DNA of 64,000 nucleotides, from positions 40,058 through 104,057 of the forward strand of contig CAZLEF010000013.1 of NCBI GenBank assembly GCA_964558465.1, given 5' to 3'. Positions 57,339-64,000 of the stretch are shown here, piece after piece. The position numbers and the translations under genes were made by a program. Numbering within the stretch: position 1 is the first letter of the stretch; every line of letters begins with the position of its first letter. The notes under the pieces were generated by a model. It did no database searches. It was not told where the DNA came from and worked only from the letters and a program-made list of their open reading frames with translations. The stretch is from JACJYC01 sp964558465. GTDB taxonomy: Bacteria > Bacteroidota > Bacteroidia > Chitinophagales > Saprospiraceae.

Positions 57339-58055
57339 ATGGGCCGCGCATTTGAATACAGGAAAGATCGCAAAATGAAACGCTGGGCCGGTATGGCCAA
57401 GGCTTTTACGCGGATTGGCCGTGAAATTGCCATCGCCGTCAAAGAGGGAGGGCCTGACGCCAATTACAATGCCCGCCTTCGCATGGCGATCCAGAATGCC
57501 AAATCGGCCAATATGCCCAAGGCCAATGTGGAAAGCGCGATCAAAAAAGCGACCTCCAAGGATGCCGAATCCTACGACGAAGTCGTATACGAGGGCTACG
57601 CGCCGCATGGCGTTGCCTTGGTAGTCGAAACCGCTACCGACAATACCAACCGTACCGTGGCTAATATCCGGCATATCTTTTCCAAATATGGCGGGTCGCT
57701 GGGCACCTCAGGATCGGTTGCTTATATGTTCGACCGCAAAGGGGTTTTTAAAATCAGCGCTGAAGGTGTCGATCTCGAAGAATTGGAACTGGAATTGATC
57801 GATCACGGACTGGAGGAACTCAAGAAAGAGGATGACGCCCTGATGCTTTACTCTACCTTCGAGGGTTTCGGCCGCCTCCAAAAGGCCCTTGAAGAGCGGA
57901 ATATTGAAGTGGAAAACGCAGAATTGATCCGCATTCCGGGTCATACCAAAACGCTTACAGATGATCAGGTGGACGATGTCATCAAGCTCATTGAGAAAAT
58001 GGAGGAAGACGAGGACGTGGTGAATGTCTTTCACAATATGGATATGAGCGAATAA
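57339..58055 (+). CDS. yebC: YebC/PmpR-family protein (TACO1-like)
   Basis: The 238-residue protein has the family's N-terminal KRWAGMAKAFTRIGREIAIAVKEGG, ANMPKANVESAIKKA and YEGYAPHGVALVVE, and GGSLGTSGSVAYMF in the middle. YebC proteins were first named transcription regulators; recent work links members to ribosomes and relief of stalling, as for mitochondrial TACO1. The MGRAFEYRKDRKMKRW start shows the true N-terminus is the ATG at 57339. It is a single gene between the hydroxyproline operon and an unknown helical protein gene. Confidence 0.96.
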   Translation: MGRAFEYRKDRKMKRWAGMAKAFTRIGREIAIAVKEGGPDANYNARLRMAIQNAKSANMPKANVESAIKKATSKDAESYDEVVYEGYAPHGVALVVETATDNTNRTVANIRHIFSKYGGSLGTSGSVAYMFDRKGVFKISAEGVDLEELELELIDHGLEELKKEDDALMLYSTFEGFGRLQKALEERNIEVENAELIRIPGHTKTLTDDQVDDVIKLIEKMEEDEDVVNVFHNMDMSE

Positions 58056-58124
58056 GTGTTTTATTGTTTCACGGCTCCATTGTTAAACCCAAAGCTATGA
58101 AGCACTGAAACCATATAACCCTTC

Positions 58125-59582
58125 CTACTCCAACTCCCGCCTCAACGCCTGAACTTTCTGCAAGAGCCAGTTCTTATTAAAAACGGAAGGCGCAGCGTCG
58201 ATTTCCCGTGTCAGGCGATCCAGATCCTGTTTAATTTTTTTAAGCGAAGTAAATCCGAATACAGCCCGCAATAGCGTCATTTTGCGGGTAAACCTGAACA
58301 GATGATCGTATCCGTTCCGCCTGGAATCTGCCAGCAATTGGTGGCGCTGCAGGAATTGCCGGAACGAATCGACCAGGGAAAACAATGCTTCATCCTCTTC
58401 CAGTTCATAATACGTCCGCAACAACAAGGCTTTTGCGCCCAGGCTGTAACGGATATCGCTGTAAGTCACCTGGGTCAGCAATTCCAAAACCTTATCATAC
58501 TGCTCGCAAGCATGAAAATAGGCGGCCAGATTGAACCGGTAGGCGTTGTCTGCCAGTTCCGGGCGGAGTTTTTCCTTTTGCTGCTCCAGAAAGTGTTTGG
58601 TCCAATCGAGTTTACCCAAACGGATGGCCGTGGTGGTGATGTTTTTATAATGCCATTCGGGCAAATAGCCGCTTTCCAATAACAAGTCCTGCTCCAACTG
58701 GACCTGATACAATTGGAACAGCTCTTCCAGAAATATGTCTTCATTTCGATTGATCTCCCGGATGCAGTAATTCTGGAAATAATTGTAAATCGCCGCCAGT
58801 TCCGGCCCCGGCAATAACGGTTTTGCAGCCAGCAGGGTCGCCCTGGCCTCATGGTAATACCGGTGTTCGGTCTCTGAGAACATCCGGTAAAGCTGATAAT
58901 ACAACAGGATTGCCGGTATTTTGGCGTAGTTTTCCAGGTTTTCCTGCACCTCCCTCAGGACGTATTCCAGCAACCGGCTGGAATAGTCAAATTGCCGGAG
59001 GTTTCGCCGGATCTGCATTTCCACGGCGTCTTTCAGTTTTTCCGACAGGTAATAAATATCCAGGCATCTTTGTTTTTGCTCCAGGCTACCCAGCCGTTCT
59101 TCCTTTTTTGCATGGGTGAAAAAATGGTCTGCTTCGGCAGCGATCAGGTGCATGTCCTGGAAATGGCGGCCGTCGCGCCAGGGGCTTCGGCTGAGGTCCT
59201 GTTCCGTTTTGGCCAGTAAATTTTCATAAAGATCAAATTGTTTCCGGGTGCACCATTCGCCGAGCAGCATAAATTGCCGGGACAGGGTCTCCTTTTTACA
59301 GGCTTCCTGGATCAGGAAATTTTCCACCAGTTTCTGGGTGTACGAAAAAACGACCGCCAGCCTGGAATGGTCCGGCGCCTGCCCCGGGAAAACAGCCGGA
59401 AAGATGGTTTTCCGCCCACAGGTCTCTTCTGAAAAACGGGGGTAGGTCTTTTCAAGGTACCCGACCAGGCGCTGAACCTCCTCATGTTTGTTGAGATAGG
59501 GCGAAAAAGCAAATTCCCTGAATCGGGTCATTTCTTTTTTATCAAACCCGGATACCACTTTGATCAGTTTATGAGTGAACAT
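58125..59582 (-). CDS. Unknown all-helical protein, Saprospiria-type family
   Basis: The 485-residue protein has no signal peptide and no membrane helix. It is almost wholly alpha-helical, rich in Leu, Gln, Glu, Tyr and Arg, with TPR/SEL1-like helical hairpins (for example YRFNLAAYFHACEQYDKVLELL). The N-terminal FDKKEMTRFREFAFSPYLNKHEEVQRL is the most distinctive part. I recall similar proteins in several copies in Saprospiraceae genomes, without function. It is divergent from the giant T9SS protein at 59763 across a 180-bp AT-rich region that carries a 14-bp direct repeat. Confidence 0.85.
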   Translation of the reverse strand: MFTHKLIKVVSGFDKKEMTRFREFAFSPYLNKHEEVQRLVGYLEKTYPRFSEETCGRKTIFPAVFPGQAPDHSRLAVVFSYTQKLVENFLIQEACKKETLSRQFMLLGEWCTRKQFDLYENLLAKTEQDLSRSPWRDGRHFQDMHLIAAEADHFFTHAKKEERLGSLEQKQRCLDIYYLSEKLKDAVEMQIRRNLRQFDYSSRLLEYVLREVQENLENYAKIPAILLYYQLYRMFSETEHRYYHEARATLLAAKPLLPGPELAAIYNYFQNYCIREINRNEDIFLEELFQLYQVQLEQDLLLESGYLPEWHYKNITTTAIRLGKLDWTKHFLEQQKEKLRPELADNAYRFNLAAYFHACEQYDKVLELLTQVTYSDIRYSLGAKALLLRTYYELEEDEALFSLVDSFRQFLQRHQLLADSRRNGYDHLFRFTRKMTLLRAVFGFTSLKKIKQDLDRLTREIDAAPSVFNKNWLLQKVQALRRELE

Positions 59583-59670
59583 AAAATTTCCAAATCAAAT
59601 TTTTTTTAAAACATTGATTGTTAGTTTTTTAAAATAAAAATATGTCATAAAATTAAATAAAATTTCCAAA
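59581..59670. repeat. 14-bp direct repeat pair in the divergent AT-rich region
   Basis: ATAAAATTTCCAAA occurs at 59581-59594 and again at 59657-59670. The first copy covers part of the start codon of the leftward helical-protein gene. It could be a shared regulator site for both divergent genes. The rest of the region (59583-59762) is AT-rich with no gene. Confidence 0.5.
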
Positions 59671-59762
59671 AAACATCGGAATAAGTTTTTCTTTCGCTCA
59701 AAAGGTATCCTGATTTTTGTAACGTGAAATTCGATTCCATGACCAGCCAATACCTAATGATT

Positions 59763-62700
59763 ATGCGCAAATTGTCCTTGATCGCCCTGATTCAGGTTCT
59801 GTTCATTGTTTTGCTTGCCGGCCAGAATGCGTGTCAAATTTCCAACCTGACGGCTGAAGTGGTCAATTGCCACCCGGTTCAAAACAATACCTGGGTGCAG
59901 TTCAACCTGGTCGTGGACCTGGATATTGCCAATTCCACCAGCTCCGGATTTGATGTATCTGTCAACGGGGTTCCCAAAGGGTTCTTTCAAACGGCGCCTT
60001 TTACACTCCAAAACCTGGCCTTCCCGGTCAATACCGAGTCGATCCACCTCCTGGTTTGCGCCAACGACCAACCGGACTGCTGCGAGGACATCAATGTGCC
60101 GCTAACTCCCTGCTTCAATACGGGTGAATGCCAGGTAAGTGAATTGACAACTCAGATCATCGGCTGCCAGGTGACCGACAATCAATCCTATATCTACAGG
60201 GTATTGGTGGATTACGAAATAGTCAACCCGGCCGGACAGGGCGCCGACGTTTATGTCAATGGGGAGTTTTACGGTTTTTTCACCCAGTCTCCTCCCTTTG
60301 TTCTGCAGGAAGTCCATATTGCGCCCAACGCCAATGATTTTGACGTAACCGTCTGCGCCAATGACGCTCCCAACTGTTGCCAGACGGTCAACCTGACCAA
60401 TCCGGGATGCGGCAATGATTGTCTGCTTGAAGACGTCGAGGTATTGAACGTTCAATGCAGTGCAGCGGGCTTTTACAACGCGACCGTCGTGTTGGCCGGC
60501 AACAACCTCGGTCCCACTGTCACCATCACCAACAGCGAGGGCCATGTCAACACCCGCAATTCCGGCGGCATCATGCACCTGGAGTTCCCGGTTCCGGAAA
60601 ACCCGGTGGAGACCTGGACGATTTGCTCAACCGCTCACCCGGATTGTTGTCTTAGCTTTACCTATGAACTGCCTTGTGACCCGGAACCGGTCTGTGAGAT
60701 CGGTCCGCTGAATATCCAGACCACCCCTTGTAATGACGACGGCCAGTTCTTCTTTATTCTCAATTTCGAGCACAACACCCCGAGCGAGACCTTTGAATTG
60801 TTTGTCAATAACGACCTGTACGAGGTTTATTCCTACGCGCAGCTTCCCATTGAGGTCGGGCCGTTTTCCGGCATCAACAACGCAGGTTGGTTGATTAAAG
60901 TTGTGGACGCCTCGCATGATTGCAACCGCGGAATTCAATTGCCCTCAGGCGGCTGCCCGGGCGACTGTGAGGTTTTTGACCTGGAAGCCGAAATCCAAAC
61001 CTGCGCATCGATCGATGATCTGAACCGCTACAATATCCGGGTCGATTTTGGAACCGAAAACCAGACGAGCGAAGGGGTGGATGTGTTTATCAATAATGAT
61101 TTTTTTGCCTATGTCGCCCAACAACCGCCGTTTGTGCTCGAAAATGTCGAAGTTTTGGCTTCCCTGGACCAGATCAAGATCCGTATTTGCGCCAACGACC
61201 AACCGGATTGCTGCCAGCAGATCAGCATCCCCAACCAATGCCAGGAAGCCGAATGCGGTTTTCTCGACCTGACAGCCGGAGTGCAACCCTGCATCGACGG
61301 CCGGTTCAAAGTGGATATCGCCTTCCACAACCCTAACCCAGGTCCCTTAGGGTATTATATTTTTGCCGACGGGCAAATCTCAGGACCATACGAATACAGC
61401 AATGCTCCTCATGTTACGCTGGGGCCATTCGAAGGCGACGGAACCACCGTTTACGATTTTCTTCTTTTAGACATCGCAAGTCCCTCCTGTTTTGGATATG
61501 TTGAAGTCGGCCCGGTGGATTGCAGCGGCGATTGTCAAATGTCCGGTCTGGTAGCTGAGGTCCGGGATTGTGAAAACGATCAGTTTTTTGTGGACCTCAG
61601 CTTTGTTTACAACAATGTGGGCGGGGAAGGATTCCAGGTCCGGGGTAACGGCCAGCTTTACGGCAATTTTGAATACGGAGACCAGCATATCACCCTGGGG
61701 CCCTTGCCGGCGAACGGCACAACGCCTTATGAATTTGTGATCATCGACAATGAAAACCCGGATTGCCGCACGGATGTTAACCTCGGACCGGTGAGTTGCG
61801 ATACGTGCAGCATCGCCAACCTGGATTTTACGATCCACTGCAACCCCAATCAACCTTTATTTGCCATCGTGGGCCTTGATTTTGAAGTAACCCACCCGGA
61901 AAGCGATTATTTCCGCCTGTTCATCGGGAATGTCCAGATCGGGGAGTTTGCTTACGGAGCATTGCCACTGACCATCGATGGCCTCCATTTGCTGCAAATT
62001 CCCGGGGAAGAACTGACGGTGGTGGATCTGCACAATGAAAACTGCAGGCTTACCGTGCCGTTGGAAGTACCATGCTGCAAGTTGTACGATATGGTGGTGG
62101 AGGCTTACGATTGTGAACCGGACGGAACCTTTCTCGTCGACCTGAACGTTCAGGTGATTAACGGTTCCGATTCGCTGATCCTGGCGTACGGCCCCGCCGG
62201 CGGGACCCAGATGAGCCAGATCTTTGCTTACGATGACCTCTATCTGACGCTTGGCCCCCTGGCCGGAGATCCCAACACGGCCTGGGAATTTAAAGTAACC
62301 GATCAAAGTTTGTTCTGCCAGACGGGTAAGACCCTGGAACCGGTTTATTGCCCCAATGAAAATTGTATTGAGTGGCAGGATGCCGAACCCGGTTTATACG
62401 GCCCGGTAACCGGGTTTGACGATGGCGACGAAATCGCGGAAGAAGACGGAGTAGGACTTGTTTTTGTCAATGAAGCCGGCGACAACTGCAATTGTTACGC
62501 AGTTATCCTCGAAGAAACTCCCTTCCCGGAGTTTACCGCATCCATCGGCCAGGTGGCAGGCGTCTTTAACGCGGGGTTGGGATTCCAGCTTGGCGGCCTG
62601 CCGCAACCCGCTGCGGCGATCAGCGCGGATTATTTTTTCAACGGCACGGAAATCAGCATTTCCATCAATGGACAACCCGCCGTAACGGCCAACCATCCGG

Positions 62701-63869
62701 TGAATCTCCCAACCGACCTGGGGCAGGGGATTTCCCTTGAGGTGATACCCGCTTCTAATGACGAAAGAGTAGGTTCACTCGTCGTCACCGGGATAACGGA
62801 AGCGCTGGTGATCTCCGTTTCCGGAACCCTGTTACTGGATAATATCTGCATCACGCAGGACGACGACAATGTCTGGCCAGGCGACGGCAATTCGGATAAC
62901 CTGGCCAATCATATTGACCTGCTCAACGTGGGCATCGCTTTCGGCGCCGAAGGCCCTGAACGACCGGAATCCGGCTTCCAGTGGGCTGCTTATCAGGCCG
63001 GTAACTGGAGCTTGTCCTTCGCCGACGGCCTGAATTACAAACACGCCGATTGTAACGGAGACGGGGTGGTCGATGAAGCCGATCGCGACATTATTGGACT
63101 AAATTACGGGCTTACCCACGGACCTGTCAACCCGCCTGAAGCGCTGCCGCATACCGAGATCGACCCGGAAATATCGGTGGATCTATCCTCGGTCACCAAC
63201 CTGGGCCCGGGGTCCGGTTTCCAGATTCCCATTATTTTTGGCACAGCCGCCCATCCTGCTGAAGATGTTTACGGCATTGCTTTTACGGTTCAGGTCGATC
63301 CCAATGTCATCGACCCCGACAATTTGGCGGTCGTTTACCCCACCAGTTGGTTTGGAGAACCGGGCGTCAACCTGATCACCCTCGACCGGACTTTTGCCGG
63401 TGAAGGCCAGATCCAGATCGCCATCAGCCGGACGGACCACAACAACGTCTCCGGCTACGGAACGGTTGCTTACCTCATTGGGGTGATCGACGACATCGCC
63501 GGCATACACGGCACTCAGATGGAGATCAATCATCCGGTAGCCATCGACGACCAGGAGGTCAGGATCCCCGTCCAGCCGCAATCACAATTCCTTAAACTGA
63601 CGTCTCAAACCGAACCGCCTGCTTTGCTGGACCTCAAGCGTAATCTCCGCCTCGTGCCCAACCCAACCGATGGAAACCTGCGGGTGAGCAATCCCTACGG
63701 GTTGATCCCGGATGAGATCACCGTGCTGGACGCCGCCGGCAGAGCGACAGGGCTCCACTACCGAAACACGGATCAATTGTCGATCGAAAGCCTTCCGGCC
63801 GGGTTGTACAACCTGCGCATCCGGATTGCAGGGTACCTGGTGAACGAACAGGTGGTGAAGGTGGAGTAA
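59763..63869 (+). CDS. Giant T9SS-secreted protein: nine Cys-rich repeats, dockerin-like and cohesin-like domains
   Basis: The 1368-residue protein has a signal peptide (LSLIALIQVLFIVLLAGQ) and nine repeats of about 85-105 residues (roughly 59830-62350). Each opens with a Cys pair pattern such as CQISNLTAEVVNC, CEVFDLEAEIQTC or CKLYDMVVEAYDC. Repeats 1, 2, 3 and 5 end with a CC motif (ICANDQPDCC type) while the others end with a single Cys. A beta-sandwich region follows. Next come a dockerin-like pair of Ca-binding loops (WPGDGNSDNLANHIDLLNVG and DCNGDGVVDEADRDIIGLNYG), a cohesin-like domain (VYGIAFTVQVDPNVIDPDNL to VAYLIGVIDD) and a type A T9SS tail (VPNPTDGNLRVSN to NEQVVKVE). It is probably a surface or matrix protein. 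The ATG at 59763 is chosen over a GTG at 59724 for the signal peptide. Confidence 0.88.
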   Translation: MRKLSLIALIQVLFIVLLAGQNACQISNLTAEVVNCHPVQNNTWVQFNLVVDLDIANSTSSGFDVSVNGVPKGFFQTAPFTLQNLAFPVNTESIHLLVCANDQPDCCEDINVPLTPCFNTGECQVSELTTQIIGCQVTDNQSYIYRVLVDYEIVNPAGQGADVYVNGEFYGFFTQSPPFVLQEVHIAPNANDFDVTVCANDAPNCCQTVNLTNPGCGNDCLLEDVEVLNVQCSAAGFYNATVVLAGNNLGPTVTITNSEGHVNTRNSGGIMHLEFPVPENPVETWTICSTAHPDCCLSFTYELPCDPEPVCEIGPLNIQTTPCNDDGQFFFILNFEHNTPSETFELFVNNDLYEVYSYAQLPIEVGPFSGINNAGWLIKVVDASHDCNRGIQLPSGGCPGDCEVFDLEAEIQTCASIDDLNRYNIRVDFGTENQTSEGVDVFINNDFFAYVAQQPPFVLENVEVLASLDQIKIRICANDQPDCCQQISIPNQCQEAECGFLDLTAGVQPCIDGRFKVDIAFHNPNPGPLGYYIFADGQISGPYEYSNAPHVTLGPFEGDGTTVYDFLLLDIASPSCFGYVEVGPVDCSGDCQMSGLVAEVRDCENDQFFVDLSFVYNNVGGEGFQVRGNGQLYGNFEYGDQHITLGPLPANGTTPYEFVIIDNENPDCRTDVNLGPVSCDTCSIANLDFTIHCNPNQPLFAIVGLDFEVTHPESDYFRLFIGNVQIGEFAYGALPLTIDGLHLLQIPGEELTVVDLHNENCRLTVPLEVPCCKLYDMVVEAYDCEPDGTFLVDLNVQVINGSDSLILAYGPAGGTQMSQIFAYDDLYLTLGPLAGDPNTAWEFKVTDQSLFCQTGKTLEPVYCPNENCIEWQDAEPGLYGPVTGFDDGDEIAEEDGVGLVFVNEAGDNCNCYAVILEETPFPEFTASIGQVAGVFNAGLGFQLGGLPQPAAAISADYFFNGTEISISINGQPAVTANHPVNLPTDLGQGISLEVIPASNDERVGSLVVTGITEALVISVSGTLLLDNICITQDDDNVWPGDGNSDNLANHIDLLNVGIAFGAEGPERPESGFQWAAYQAGNWSLSFADGLNYKHADCNGDGVVDEADRDIIGLNYGLTHGPVNPPEALPHTEIDPEISVDLSSVTNLGPGSGFQIPIIFGTAAHPAEDVYGIAFTVQVDPNVIDPDNLAVVYPTSWFGEPGVNLITLDRTFAGEGQIQIAISRTDHNNVSGYGTVAYLIGVIDDIAGIHGTQMEINHPVAIDDQEVRIPVQPQSQFLKLTSQTEPPALLDLKRNLRLVPNPTDGNLRVSNPYGLIPDEITVLDAAGRATGLHYRNTDQLSIESLPAGLYNLRIRIAGYLVNEQVVKVE

Positions 63870-63903
63870 TTATATCCGGCAGCCTAAAGTGGGTTTTCAT
63901 CTG

Positions 63904-63944
63904 CGGGTTTTACGGATTCAACGGATCGGAATCCGAAACACCCG
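63904..63944 (+). terminator. Stem-loop after the giant T9SS protein gene
   Basis: CGGGTTTTACGGATTC (63904-63919) and GAATCCGAAACACCCG (63929-63944) pair at 14 of 16 positions around a 9-nt loop, 34 bp after the stop. There is no U-tract. It probably ends or stabilises the transcript. Confidence 0.5.
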
Positions 63945-63950
63945 CGGCTT

Positions 63951-63987
63951 GAATTGATCTATAGTGAATCAGATTATAGGTCAATTC
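63951..63987. repeat. 13-bp inverted repeat at the right edge of the window
   Basis: GAATTGATCTATA (63951-63963) and TATAGGTCAATTC (63975-63987) pair at 12 of 13 positions with an 11-nt spacer. It could be an operator for a gene beyond the edge or a second hairpin. No gene is visible in 63870-64000. Confidence 0.5.
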
Positions 63988-64000
63988 CTTCAATTGCCTT

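Noticed and set aside
1..64000. Prophage, transposon, integron, tRNA or rRNA genes
   Set aside because: No transposase, integrase, structural phage gene, att-like duplication, tRNA cloverleaf or rRNA-like sequence was recognised on either strand.

Overview
The window reads as the chromosome of a Bacteroidota bacterium, most likely a free-living member of the Saprospiria. The evidence is: Type IX secretion features (a SprB-repeat adhesin with a type B tail next to a PorP/SprF protein, and a type A tail on a second giant protein); a TonB receptor with a carboxypeptidase-regulatory-like N-terminus; many Bacteroidota-type promoters (TAnnTTTG at -7) with almost no Shine-Dalgarno sequences; LytS/LytTR signalling; and an alpha-helical protein family that I associate with Saprospiraceae. 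I see no rRNA, tRNA, CRISPR array, transposase or prophage. One assembly gap of exactly 100 N lies inside a tandem TPR gene.

Layout. 1-5 kb: 3' part of dnaE, a LACTB-like serine hydrolase and an RluA-type pseudouridine synthase. 4.6-13.4 kb: a nitrous oxide reduction locus. An Rrf2 regulator, a lipoprotein cytochrome c and a His-rich membrane protein are read leftward. The divergent genes nosZ (clade II, Sec/lipoprotein type), a four-TM protein, nosL, nosD, nosF, nosY and a small Cys-containing lipoprotein are read rightward. An FNR-type palindrome and a promoter precede nosZ, and a strong hairpin separates nosZ from its accessory genes. 13.5-21.2 kb: a second serine hydrolase, an ECF sigma factor, a compound palindromic element, two tandem Na+/Ca2+-type exchangers, an unknown secreted protein, serC and a YgjP-type metallopeptidase. 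21.2-27.2 kb: a secreted nuclease-family protein divergent from a TonB receptor and a lipoprotein with three OB-fold-like DUF5689 domains, a possible nucleic-acid or phosphate scavenging unit. 27.3-28.7 kb: a DinB-like protein and folD. 29-35.6 kb: the adhesin and its SprF partner. 35.7-39.2 kb: an alpha-amylase strikingly like the Thermococcales (GH13_7) enzymes, preceded by a membrane AraC regulator that carries two starch-binding-like domains. 39.2-45.2 kb: a sortilin-like beta-propeller protein, RidA, a CorC/HlyC-type protein and a pyruvate dehydrogenase E2. 45.3-50.4 kb: recR, a STAND-type NTPase with near-identical TPR units (interrupted by the gap) and a LytTR two-component pair. 50.7-57.2 kb: a small GldM-C-like secreted protein, then a complete 4-hydroxyproline to 2-oxoglutarate operon with an extra Gfo/Idh/MocA oxidoreductase. 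57.3-63.9 kb: yebC, an unknown helical protein and a 1368-residue T9SS-secreted protein with nine Cys-rich repeats, a dockerin-like segment and a cohesin-like domain.

Physiologically the genes suggest an aerobic heterotroph feeding on polymers (starch, collagen-type protein through hydroxyproline, possibly extracellular DNA), attaching or gliding with T9SS adhesins, and using N2O as an alternative electron acceptor when oxygen is low. The parts I consider least described are the membrane proteins around nosZ, the starch-domain/7TM/AraC fusion beside the archaeal-like amylase, the nuclease/OB-fold/TonB unit, and the nine-repeat cohesin/dockerin-like T9SS protein.
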